From assembly GCF_033568475.1 (NCBI RefSeq), contig NC_133120.1, forward strand, positions 93,948,151 to 94,012,150: a stretch of DNA of 64,000 bases, read 5' to 3'. Both the position numbers and the translations under genes were made by a program. Below the pieces are notes generated by a model, which was not told where the DNA came from, did not search any database, and saw only the letters and a list, made by a program, of their open reading frames with translations. Shown in pieces: positions 36,286 to 47,303 of the stretch (within the stretch, counting starts at the first letter, position 1; each line of letters opens with the position of its first letter). This DNA comes from Henckelia pumila (taxonomy: Eukaryota; Streptophyta; Magnoliopsida; Lamiales; Gesneriaceae).

Positions 36286-37188
36286 ATGGCAGAGGGGAGA
36301 GAAGAAGACATACCAAGGGATGCAAAGATAGTTAAGACTTTATTAAAGTCTATGAACGTTGATGATTATGAGCCCCGAGTTGTGCATCAGTTTTTAGAAC
36401 TGTGGTATCGGTATGTTGTCGATGTGCTGACTGATGCACAGGTATACTCAGAGCATTCTGGAAAGTCTACAATCGATTCTGATGATGTAAAGCTTGCAAT
36501 TCAGTCGAAAGTGAATTTTAGTTTCTCACAACCTCCACCAAGACAGGTAATCTGAACTATATTGTACTCGTGTGTTTATTGTTCTATTGATTGGAAATCG
36601 TGGGTGAAGTCACATGGCCATACATATTTATGTTTTGCTTCCATACCTCCAGTAACATTTGGTTTATACTTTTGGTTCGTCTTGGACTTCCAATCCTTTT
36701 TACTCCTTTATTCATAAATGTGATTTAGTTAGTTGACTTCTGGAAAAATATTATTTTCTGAATTCAGATGGATATGTACTTTTTCGAATTCTTCCTCTTA
36801 CTTGATTATGAATGCTGTGTTCGCCAAATATTTGCGGGTATGTGAATTTACCAATGTTCAAACATGATCCTTCTGACTACAAACTCGTTGGCAGATGCTA
36901 CTGGAGTTGGCCAGGAGCAGAAACAAGATTCCGTTGCCAAAGTCAATCACGCAGTATGGCATCCCTCTCCCTCCAGAACATGATACTTTAATCAGCCCAA
37001 ATTATCAATTTGCTATCCCAAAGATGCAGGGTGGTCAATCTGTTGAAGAAACAGAAGAAGAGGAAGAAGGTATGGATCCTAATCCCAACGCCTTGCCTGC
37101 TTCCAATCTTTCTCAAGACCGCAGTTCTTTGACCCAAGGGACGACCCAACGAGTATCGTTTCCTTTTGGAACTAAACATCCAAGATAA
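36286..37188 (+). CDS. TAF9: TFIID subunit 9 (TAF9), histone-fold protein
   Basis: Two exons, 36286-36546 and 36895-37188, join in phase (CCAAGACAG|GTAATC and TTGGCAG|ATGCTA) to give 184 residues, the usual size of plant TAF9. The N-terminal [20 protein letters not shown] begins a histone fold that runs to about residue 85 ([30 protein letters not shown]). Then come the conserved [15 protein letters not shown] and [10 protein letters not shown], an acidic stretch (EETEEEEEG), and the C-terminal [12 protein letters not shown]9 pairs with TAF6 in TFIID and SAGA-type complexes during RNA polymerase II initiation. Both exons look intact. The 3' flank has a 42-bp-period duplication and meets the hydrolase fragment tail to tail. 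Confidence 0.96.
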
Positions 37189-37309
37189 CTTTTTCGTATC
37201 CGCCACTGCTTTGAGATCTAAGCAGGAGCCTTATTACATGAACCAATTCTCCTATGTCGCTGAAGTGGATTCAAGGCCAATCCTCAAGGTGCGGTGCAGT
37301 ACCTATATC

Positions 37310-37391
37310 ATGTATTCTAAACGGCAATGCCTTGATCTTTATCCTTGCCTTATGTATTCTAAACGGCAATGCCTTGATCTTTATCCTTGCC
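37310..37391 (+). repeat. Tandem duplication, 42-bp period, in the TAF9 3' region
   Basis: A 40-bp block beginning ATGTATTCTAAACGGC (37310-37349) is repeated exactly at 37352-37391 with 2 bases between. It falls in the probable 3' UTR, about 120 bp after the stop. Confidence 0.95.
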
Positions 37392-37678
37392 CCTTGAAAC
37401 AGATACCTTCTCAGTTAAAAATTTAAATCTTGTGCTATATGTTTGCTTAATGGGTGCGCTTCTTTTCTTCATATTTGTGGAATATCAAACAAGACAGCAC
37501 GTGACAAACAAGAGATTAAAATTAAAAGCGGATGCTTAAAGACATTATTCTTCATTGCAGATAGTTTCCCTTATACAATTGTTTATACATCATTATTCTA
37601 CATCCTTCAAAATTATTTTAATAATTCTAGTATGATTTATCCACATGTAATCTCATCTCACTTAGTAAATGCAGCATA

Positions 37679-38258
37679 TGAGTACTTTCTTGTAAAAATA
37701 AAGAGAATTTCAGAACATATTGCCAAAATTGACAAAAAAAAAGAAAAGAAAAAGAAAAACACAAACTAAAACTCAATTATGATTTTATAGCGGACCCAAA
37801 TTGTAAAGCAGTATATATACAGGAGAGGCAATTGATAGTTCGATGAGATGTGCTCTAAACTGCGGTAAACAAAGTGCATGAACGACTCACTATGCGTACG
37901 AAAACAAGCTATTTTACACACATTTTTCATTTTTTAATGAGTTATGATACAATATTTTCATTGTTTGAGAAAGGCAAAACAAACCCTTTTATCAAAGCAT
38001 TCAGAGTATAAGGAGAATCGAAATTCACTGCATGCCCTGAATCCGAGATTATTTCCAACTTTGCATTACCCACCCAAGTTTCTGCATTCAAAACAATTAC
38101 ATACATATTATGTCGTATCAACTTGAAATGAAGCACAAAACCGCGAAAAATATTTACCTTTGTAACTCATGGGCAAAACTTATCGGGAAAATTTTGTCCT
38201 TGTCACCCCAAACAAGCAATGTTTCCTTCGACCCCGAATTATATAGGCGGTTAACAAG
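37679..38258 (-). pseudogene. Duplicated 3' fragment of the alpha/beta hydrolase gene
   Basis: The sequence matches 21230-21885 nearly base for base across the 3' flank, exon 5, the last intron and exon 4. One gap of about 80 bp lies in the flank. The terminal motifs (exon 5 GHAVNFDSPYTLNALIKG, exon 4 LLVWGDKDKIFP) are readable. A one-base insertion just after the exon 5 acceptor (GGTGGGTAATG where the intact gene has GGTCCAAATG) shifts the frame, so the fragment cannot encode the hydrolase end correctly. It stops abruptly at 38258, where copia C begins. Any remaining part of the copy would lie beyond the window. The intron is retained, so it arose by DNA duplication, not retroposition. Confidence 0.88.
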
Positions 38259-38946
38259 TGTAAGACAAGAACTAAGTTTGACAATCACAACACCAGTTAT
38301 ATTTTCTCAGAAATTAACACAAACACAGACTCAGCTCTTCTCTGTTGTTCTTGAATCATTCACCAAATAATATGAGCAACACAGACTCAAGATCACTGAC
38401 ATTAACCAATATATTTAGTAAGCAGATCAAACATCAAAGAACAAGAAGAAATACGTGGTTCAGCTATTATCTAGCCTACATCCACGGAAGGAATCATCAA
38501 TCTCTTTATTCCACTTTACCGTGAAGATAATCAGCAATTCAGAATTACAAAAGCACTCAAAATACAATGAATTTTCTCTCAAGATTTTACAATTGAGAAA
38601 TCACACTCTCAACTTCACGAATCTTGAAATAAACTCTTCTGTTTTTCCTCTTGTGTAACTCTCAACGATTATTGCTCTGATTATCTCTCTTTTTTCTATC
38701 TCGACTGGAAACAGTTCTCGTTATATATATCTTCCAATCATCCCTTCATCCATCAGCCGGTGATACGCTCATATTCTTGAACTCTTGCAACCAACTCTTT
38801 CAGTCAAACGGTTGTGGTTGTTAGGCCTCTAACTACCATAAGTCCAGCCCAATATAAGCCCGATGATTAATATATTGATCCATGGGCCTCAGTCCAAGAT
38901 TAGGAGTTGAGACTGATCCAATCGAGAATGGGCATTATCTTTAACA
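38259..38946 (-). repeat. Copia C: left (3') LTR
   Basis: The 688-bp block starts TGTAAGACAAG and ends TTTAACA, then is followed by ATCTCCACCTTGACC, the complement of a polypurine tract. This places it as the 3' LTR of a minus-strand element. The partner LTR is outside the window, so the target duplication cannot be checked. Confidence 0.8.
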
Positions 38947-38999
38947 ATCTCCACCTTGACCATTTGAGATTTGATGTCCTCCACCTAGTCTTGAACAGA

Positions 39000-39845
39000 C
39001 TAGTTGACTGTCCCAGCCCTTACCAAATCCATACAAAATCTGAACTTAGCAAGGGGCAGAGGCTTAGTCATTGCATCTGCGGGATTATCTTCAGTGGCTA
39101 TCTTCTCAAGCACCACTTCACCTTTGGCTATTGTGTCTCTTATGAAATGCAACTTCACGTCAATATGTTTGGTTCTCTCATGATATACTTGATGTTTTGA
39201 CAGATGAAGCGCACTCTGATTATCACAATATACTCTTAGCTGATCTTGTCTAACTCCAAGTTCACTGATCAACCCCTTCAACCACATAGCTTCCTTAATA
39301 GCTTCTGTAGCAGCTATGTACTCAGCCTCTGTGGTTGATAATGCCACCACAGATTGAAGACTTGATTTCCAGGATATAGATGTACCAAATAAAGTAAAAA
39401 TGTAACCAGTCAATGACTTTCTTGTATCCAAGTTCCCCGCATAATCGGAGTCAACATAGCCAATCAAATGATTCAATTCCTTGCTTTGCTTTTCAAATTT
39501 CAGTCCTTGTTCTGTGGTGCCTTTTACATATCTCATGATCCATTTTAGAGCCTCCCAGTGAGGAATCCCAGGATTGGCCATGTACCTTGAGACTACACTC
39601 ATTGAATAAGCTAAGTCTGGTCTACAGCAAACCATACCATACATTAGGCTGCCAACTCCACTAGCAAATGGTATATTTTGCATCCTTTCCTTATCCTCTT
39701 CAGTTTCTGGACTCTGCCTTGCTGACACCTTTATATGTTGTCCTAAAGGTGTTAGAACTGACTTTGCTTCATTCATGTTATATCTCAAGATTACCTTCTT
39801 CAAGTAAGAATCTTGGTTAAGCCATAAGAGTCCTTTTTCTCTGTC
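39000..39845 (-). pseudogene. Copia C: polyprotein C-terminus (reverse transcriptase end and RNase H), cut by the gypsy element
   Basis: The frame reads [17 protein letters not shown], a region near the end of the copia reverse transcriptase. It then gives [17 protein letters not shown] and the RNase H motifs [48 protein letters not shown] and [13 protein letters not shown], and stops at 39000. Residues encoded to the right of 39845 come from the gypsy LTR and are not part of it. The upstream gag, protease, integrase and most of the reverse transcriptase are missing from the window, presumably beyond the nested elements. This is a Ty1/copia fragment, unlike copia A and B in sequence. Confidence 0.88.
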
Positions 39846-40678
39846 TGATATGAATCTTATGTATGAAAGGCAACACGATTTCAACGAATCGCACCTCAAT
39901 TCGATAATAAAAGAATTCAATAATGTTGTCCCAACTTTGAAACAAGTAACAGATTTTGGAATCTCCACCTCTAGTTGAACCTGTAACTAGCAACAGAGAA
40001 TTCACGATAGAAAACAATCAAAAATTCAATTAGACCTTCAAAGGAACCTGTCTTTGACAACCCAATTGAAAATCGATTGTCAAACGCCACAAAGCTATGA
40101 AACTTTGATAAGTTTGATTTTGGGTAAAGAAAAAGCTTTGATAAAATTCTAAAGATAATTTTGAATTGAATAATCAATAATCTGAAAATATTAGTTATCA
40201 TTAAAATAATGAATGTTGTAGTATTTATATTACAACCCAAAATATTGAAAGATAACGCAAAATAAATCAAAAAGATATCAAAGATATCTCCTAAAGTTTT
40301 CTAGTAGGAATAAAAGACCTAAAATAAACAAAGTAAATTCAAAATATTAAAAATCCCGAACACACACACAAACACCTTTGGTGCGTGTAAAAGGACATGG
40401 CGCGGGCGCGCTAGAGAGAGGCGCGGGCGTGCCGAAGTTGCACAGACAATGGCGCGGGCGCGCGATAAGGTAGCGCGGGCGCGCCGAGAGCTCGCAAAAC
40501 ATTGTCAATTTGGCATCCGTAAGCGCGGGCGTGCGATCATGAGGCGCGGGCACGCTTCTTCTTCGCAAAATAATGGCGCGGGCGCGCAAGTCTGGGGCGC
40601 GGGCGCGCCTTGGCTTCGAGCAGGGTCTTCAATGTCTTCACTTTCTTGACCTCTTTTGACCTCAATAAGATTATAACA
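39846..40678 (-). repeat. Gypsy element: left (3') LTR, 833 bp
   Basis: It starts TGATATGAATC and ends GATTATAACA on the plus strand, then TCCTCCAAATT, the complement of the polypurine tract. The first 548 bp match 45799-46346 with about 12 substitutions. It contains the GC-rich array at 40398-40620. The 5 bases before it, CTGTC, would be the target duplication, but the partner lies outside the window. Confidence 0.88.
40398..40620. repeat. GC-rich GCGCGGGCGCGC array in the gypsy LTR
   Basis: About eight copies of GGCGCGGGCGCGC (some with GT or AC substitutions) occur in pairs. Members of a pair are about 20 bp apart and pairs recur roughly every 50-70 bp. The array stands out sharply from the AT-rich LTR. 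A looser version with about four GCGCGGGGGCGC-type blocks is in the relic near 17735-17850. Confidence 0.85.
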
Positions 40679-40783
40679 TCCTCCAAATTGAATATCAAGA
40701 AATCCAACACCCTCTTGTGTCTTCAACAATAAAGATTGAAGTGCTTCCTTAAACTTCTGAGCTCGGCTTCTCGTAACCGGTCC

Positions 40784-43700
40784 TCATGGTATCTCCAACG
40801 GATCTTTAGTCACTTGATCAGCATGCGAGCCATCCATGATCGCATCATCCTTCCCTTCTTGAAAAGGATTTGTCCTCAAATCTTGATCATCACCTACATC
40901 AAATGGAGATAAATCAGAAACATTAAAAGTAGCACTGACATTATACTCATCTGGCAAATCTAATTTGTAAGCGTTGTCGTTGATGCGCTCCAATACTTGA
41001 AACGGTCCATCGCCTCTAGGTAGAAGCTTTGAGCGCCGTTTTTCAGGAAACCGCTCTTTCCTCAAATGCAACCACACCCAATCTCCTGGTTCAAACACAA
41101 CTCTCTTCTTTCCCTTATTTGCTTGCTTTGTATACTGCAAATTCTTTTTCTCAATGTTCGCCTTCATTTTTTCATGCAAATTTCTCACAAATTCCGCCTT
41201 TTTCTTACCATCCATGTTAACTCTTTCACTCATAGGCAAAGACATCAAATCCAACGGGGTTAAAGGATTAAAACCATACACAATTTCAAATGGTGAAAAA
41301 TTTGTAGTAGAATGCACACTACAATTATATGCAAACTCAACAAATGACAAACATTCTTCCCAACTCTTCAAATTCTTTTTAATTATAGCACGCAACAAAG
41401 TTCCTAACGTTCTATTAACAAATTTAGTTTGACCATCCGTTTGAGGATGACATGTAGTCGAAAACAGTAGTTTAGTACCAAGTTTGCACCATAATGTTTT
41501 CCAAAAGTAGCTCAAGAAACGAGTATCTCTATCAGACACAATACTCCTAGGCATGCCATGCAATCTAACAACTTCATTAAAGAACAATTCAGCAACATGA
41601 GAAGCATCATCAGATTTATGACAAGCAATAAAATGAGCCATCTTAGAAAATCTATCAACCACAACAAAAATTGAATCCATCCTCTTCTTAGACCTCGGTA
41701 GTCCTAAAACAAAATCCATAGAAATATCTACCCACGGTTCACTAGGAACGGGAAGTGGAGTATACAAACCATGTGGTTGTTGTCTAGACTTTGCTTTCCT
41801 ACAAGTCACACATCTTTCGCAAATTTTCTCAACATCATGCTTCATATGTGGCCAATAAAAATGTTCATGCAAAGTTTCATAAGTTTTAGACACTCCAAAA
41901 TGCCCCATTAAACCACCCCCATGTGATTCCTTAACAATTAATTCACGAATAGATGACTTAGGAATACATAACTTATCCTCCTTAAACAAATACCCATCAT
42001 GCGTGAAGAATTTATCTTTTGGACCATGCAAACATGACGCATATATCTCACCAAAATCAAGATCACTAGTATATAACTCTTTCACATACTCAAATCCTAA
42101 GAATTTAGAATCTAGAGTAGATAAAAGTACATACCTTCGTGATAGAGCATCCGCTACCACATTTTTCTTCCCTTGCTTGTATTTGATAACGTAGGGAAAA
42201 GTTTCCACAAACGCCACCCACTTAGCATGCCTCTTGTTTAGCTTGTGTTGTCCTTTGAGATGCTTCAATGATTCATGATCCGTATGAATCACAAATTCCT
42301 TTGGCCTCAAATAGTGTTGCCATGTCTCAAGTACCCTGACCAATGCATAAAACTCCTTGTCGTAGGTAGGATAATTCAAGGACGCCCCACTAAGCTTCTC
42401 ACTGAAGTAAGCAATCGGTCGCCCACCTTGCATCAAAACATATCCAATTTCTACACCTGACGCATCACATTCAATTTCAAAAGTGTTAGTAAAATCAGGT
42501 AAAACAAGTAAAGGAGCATTAATTAATTTATTCTTGATAATATTAAAAGACTTCTCTTGCTCCTCGCCCCAATGGAATGGAACGTTCTTCTTGATCACTG
42601 CAGTCACTGGTGCCGCCAAAGTACTGAAATCTTTCACAAATCTCCTATAGAAACTTGCAAGACCATGAAAACTTCGAACTTGACCAATAGAAGTAGGCGT
42701 TGGCCAATCTCGAATTGCACTTACCTTGTCCTCATCAACTCTGACACCTTGGGAACTCACAACAAAACCAAGAAACACAAGTTCTTTTGTACAAAACACA
42801 CACTTCTTCAAGTTAGCATACAATTGTTCAGCTTTTAGTATGATTAGCACAATTCTCAAATGTTCGACATGCTCATCCAAATTTTTGCTATATACCAAGA
42901 TATCATCAAAATATACCACAACAAATTTTCCAATATAAGCACGCAACACATGGTTCATCAATCTCATAAAAGTGCTAGGTGCATTAGTTAGTCCAAAGGG
43001 CATAACCAACCACTCATACAAGCCGTATTTGGTTTTAAAAGCAGTTTTTCACTCATCACCTTCTCTCATCCTAATTTGATGGTAACCACTTTTTAAATTA
43101 ATTTTACTAAAGATGCTAGAACCATGAAACTCATCCAACATATCATCTAGTCTAGGAATAGGATGCCTATACTTGATGGTAATGTTATTAATGGCTCTAC
43201 AATCCACACACATTCTCCATGAACCGTCTTTCTTAGGAACTAACAAAACAGGCACAACACACGGTGACATGGACTCACGCACAAAGCCTTTATATAAAAG
43301 TTCACTTACCTGTCTTTGCATCTCTTTTGTTTCCTCCGGGTTGCTCCTATACGCTGGACGGTTTGGCAACGCACTTCCGGGCACAAAATCAATTTGATGT
43401 TCAATCCCTCTCAAAGGTGGTAATCCTTGAGGCAAATTCTCCGGAAATAAATCTTCAAATTCCTGCAAAAGAGAAACAACATTGCTCGGAAGATTTCCGG
43501 CTATATCACTTGTGTTAAGGAGAAACTCCTTATAGAAAATCAACACAAGTGGAGTATGCTCATGTAAAATCTCTCGCAACTCACTCTTTTGGGCCATAAA
43601 TATTTTTTTATCTGCCTCTTTCCTCTCAATTTTTTTTTCATCTTTTTTTCTCTCAATATTTTTTCCTAAGGCCATCTCACTTTTTTGTTCACTCTTTTTT

Positions 43701-45363
43701 TCGGCCTCTTCTTTCTTTTTCTTTTTCAAATGGTCCTCCAACACTTGCTTTGGATTCATCGGTAACAATACAATAGGCTCCTTTTTCAAGGTAAAAGAAT
43801 AACGATTTTTAAAACCGTTATGTATCACCTTTCTATCAAATTGCCACGGCCTACCCAACAAAATATGACAAGCTTGCATAGGCACCACATCACACAACAC
43901 TTCATCTACATATTTACCAATGGAAAACGGTACTACCACCTGCTTATGCACTCTCACCTCCGAGCTATCATTAAACCACTGCAATTTATAAGGTTGAGGA
44001 TGCTTTATAACAGGCAAACTCAACTTTTCCACCAGCTCATAACTCGCTACATTAGTGCAACTCCCACTATCAATAATAACACTACATACTTTGTTATTCA
44101 CAAAGCATCTAGTATTGAATAAATTCTCCCTTTGAGTTTCTTCCTCCTCCTTTTGTTGTACATTCAACACTCTCCTGGTCACTAGCAATTCTCCAACCAC
44201 CGCATCATATCCCTCTTCATCAGGATCCTCCAACGCAGGCATACTATCATATTTCTCATCCTCACTCTCCGACTCAATCTCACCATCAGCATTCATAATC
44301 ATAATTTTTTTATTAGGACACTGACTGACAATATGACCAAGTCCTTGTCATCTAAAACATTTAATATCCCTAGAATGAGTATTAGTAGTTTCAGGTGTAC
44401 CTTTACCCACTTGTTTTGGTGCCTCCAATTTGGTGTCAAATTTTGGCTTAGACACCGACTTGTTGTCCTCCCGTTTTGCAACGCTTGGACGCCAAGGAGT
44501 TGACGATCCTCCACCGGTACGAAGTCGACCAGCTCCTCTCCTCTTGAGCTGCTGCTCCACCTTCATGGCTGTCTGCACTATCTCATCCAAATCAAAATAG
44601 TGGCAAAGCTCCACTTGATCTTGGATTTCTCTATTCAAACCGCACAAAAATCTGGCCATTGTAGCTTCATTATCCTCCTCAATATTGGCCCGGATCATCG
44701 TGGTTTCCAACTCCTTGTAGTAATCCTCCACGCTTCTTGGACCTTGCTTCAGAGTTTGTAATCGCCTGTACATATCACGATAATAATAGTTAGGCACAAA
44801 CCGCTTCTTCATGACACGCTTCATCTCCTCCCACGTCTCAATAGGCGGCTCTCCATACCTTCTTCCAGTGGTCACTAATTGATCCCACCAGATTAACGCA
44901 TAGTCTACAAACTCAACCACTGCCAACCTTACTTTCTTAAGGTCAGAATAGTGATGGCAATCAAACACAAACTCCACATGCTTCTCCCATTCCAAATACG
45001 CCTCCGGGTCAGACTCCCCATGAAACGCTGGAATTTTCATCTTAATACTACTAATATTTCCATCCTCCTTACTGCACTCCGTATGTTTTCTTCGTACTGC
45101 TTCTCGCCTATGTCTAACCTCATGTACTATTCTCCCTCCATCCCAATTCTCATCAAAACTCTCCTCATCTCCTTCAAAATTATTTCCCTTCCTATCTTTA
45201 TTTTTTTTCCACTACCACTACTCTCCTCCAATCTACTCATCCGCTCATGAAGAGGTTCCAACTCCGACCTCATCACCCTAGTAAATTGACCCATCAACGC
45301 ATCCATTTGAACCTTGGAAATTCCTTGGTTCACACTTTCACTAGCATCTTTATTAGGATTCAT
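40784..45363 (-). pseudogene. Ty3/gypsy Gag-Pol polyprotein, inactivated
   Basis: Domain order is gag (about 45363-44400; WWDQLVTTGRRYG), one zinc knuckle (about 44350), aspartic protease (IIDSGS, Asp at 44069-44071), reverse transcriptase ([23 protein letters not shown] near 42905), RNase H ([16 protein letters not shown]), integrase zinc finger ([10 protein letters not shown]...CERCVTC) and integrase core ([16 protein letters not shown]). [20 protein letters not shown] tail follows, with no chromodomain seen. Breaks: a one-base loss in an A run (45201-45208) shifts the gag frame; TGA at 44348-44350 replaces the second zinc-knuckle cysteine position; TGA lies at about 43046-43048 in the reverse transcriptase; and the integrase catalytic glutamate is lysine (41423-41425). 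It probably cannot move by itself. Confidence 0.92.
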
Positions 45364-45779
45364 GGTACCTGCAAGAAAAAAGTTAGTAGTAAAATTTCTC
45401 ACACAAGTTCTCACAGATCACTCCAAACGAATCACTCCAACACTCTTTTTCTTTCCACTCAATTTATGTAGGCTTTTGCTTTGTGTAAAAGTGAATCAAA
45501 CTCTCAAGTTCACAACTTTTAGACGCTTGAAGATCGACTCTCGAAGATTGACAAAAACAAGAAGAAGAAATTTAGGGATGCTCGAATTTTGACTTGCATC
45601 CAAGGATGAACAAGAGCGAAAATTGTCCACAAGTTATCTTGCTTCTTCTATTATTATTATTATTATTATTATTTTTTTTTTTTTTTTGAATTTTTCGAGA
45701 TAACTTGAAGAAGGACGAAGAACGCGAAGAACACGAAGAACAGATAGTCACAAAGATGTGAAAACTTACTTGTTTCAAA

Positions 45780-45796
45780 CCTTTGCTTTGATACCA
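45780..45796 (-). promoter_or_regulatory. Gypsy primer-binding site
   Basis: On the minus strand TGGTATCAAAGCAAAGG follows the 5' LTR. It begins like the complement of initiator methionine tRNA and marks the start of minus-strand DNA synthesis. Between it and the gag start is a leader with a (TTA)n plus poly-T run at 45653-45687. Confidence 0.7.
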
Positions 45797-45798
45797 AA

Positions 45799-46346
45799 TG
45801 ATATGAATCTTATGTATGAAAGGCAACACGATTTCAACGAATCGCACCTCAATTCGATAACAAAAGAATTCAATAATGTTGTCCCAACTTTGAAACAAGT
45901 AACAGATTTTGGAATCTCCACCTCTAGTTGAACCTGTAACTAGCAACAGAGAATTCACGATAGAAAACAATCAAAAATTCAATTAGACCTTCAAAGGAAC
46001 TTGTCTTTGACAACCCAATTGAAAATCGATTGACAAACGCCACAAAGCTATGAAACTTTGATAAGTTTGATTTTGGGTAAAGCAAAAGCTTTGATAAAAT
46101 TCTAAAGAGAATTTTGTATTGAATAATCAATAATCTGAAAATCTTAGTTATCATTAAAATAATAAATGTTGTAGTATTTATATTACAACCCAAAATATTG
46201 AAAGATAACGCAAAATAAATCAAAAAGATATCAAAGATATCTCCTAAAGTTTCCTAGTAGGAATAAAAGACCTAAAATAAACAAAGTAAATCCAAAATAT
46301 TAAAAATCCCGAACACACACACAAACACCTTCGGTGCATGTAAAAG
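45799..46346 (-). repeat. Gypsy element: right (5') LTR, first part
   Basis: It matches the left LTR from TGATATGAATC through GTGCATGTAAAAG and then stops where copia A begins at 46347. The remaining approximately 285 bp, including the GC-rich array, must lie beyond the right end of copia A, outside the window. Confidence 0.9.
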
Positions 46347-47303
46347 TGTTGGAACACGGTCGTTCTCCGGATCGAAAAATGATACCCGTTGCAGCGGAAG
46401 TTTTAAAATTTTATATGGAACAATTCCAAATCATGGGTATCAAATTCCTACGATTAAAATTGATAACATAAAATTTAAACAATGTAAATTTTACCTTAAA
46501 ATTTCGAAGCGAGATTATGGACACTAACAGATTAATCTGCTCTTGTTGTATATCCCAGGAACTGATGAACGAACGTTTCTTCAATCAGGTCCATGAACGG
46601 AAATTTAATCCCTTTGATAGACTGCACTAGAAAGTCTATCAGAAGTTTCTATGAAGAGAAATTAACAGATTTGATCTGTTAAACCAGACTGCAATTTCAA
46701 AAATTGCAGGCTGGATTTTCGATGACAGAGAGGGAGAGGGGCGGCGACCACCTAGAGAGAGAACCCTAGGGTTTTCGAAATTTTTTTGCCTTCTTGTGTC
46801 AATTTCTGTTCTGTAATAACTTATTTATAATGTGGGCTGCTAACAGCTTAGAGCCCATTAGTCATAAGTTCAAGCCTGACAAGCAAAGCCCGCATGTTCA
46901 GAAATTAATATAAAAATCATCGTGACTCAGATTGATAAACCAATTTCACCAATGTGCACAGAAATCATTTCTGCATCTTTTAAAGTCAAGAAAAATTTTC
47001 TGAATCCGAATTCAGTGGTTTCCAAAAATGTCCATCAATATGTCATTTTAGGAAATCTTACTCCCTCTACTTTTAAATAAGAAGTCCTACTTCTTTATCC
47101 ATTAAATTTAACTCTTTAAATTTAATTATCTCAACGGGGATTAGAAATCCATTACTTGTGTGACCCTCAATGGTTCAGGGATACAGCTAGCCGTGGGCTC
47201 ACAACTCCTTGTGACTCGGAACAACAATTTCCGACTTGCCCATCGAATCATGGTAAGAGCGTCTAGCAACATCGCCCCATGATTCTCTAGGTATCACTGA
47301 TAG
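46347..47303 (-). repeat. Copia A: left (3') LTR, first part
   Basis: It begins TGTTGGAACACGGTCG, as does the right LTR at 63337. It is interrupted at 47304 by copia B and continues at 56746. The two parts total about 1838 bp. The 5 bases before it, AAAAG, would be the target duplication. Confidence 0.9.

Noticed and set aside
39846-39968. Extension of the copia C frame to the right
   Set aside because: These codons come from the gypsy LTR inserted at 39846, not from the copia polyprotein.
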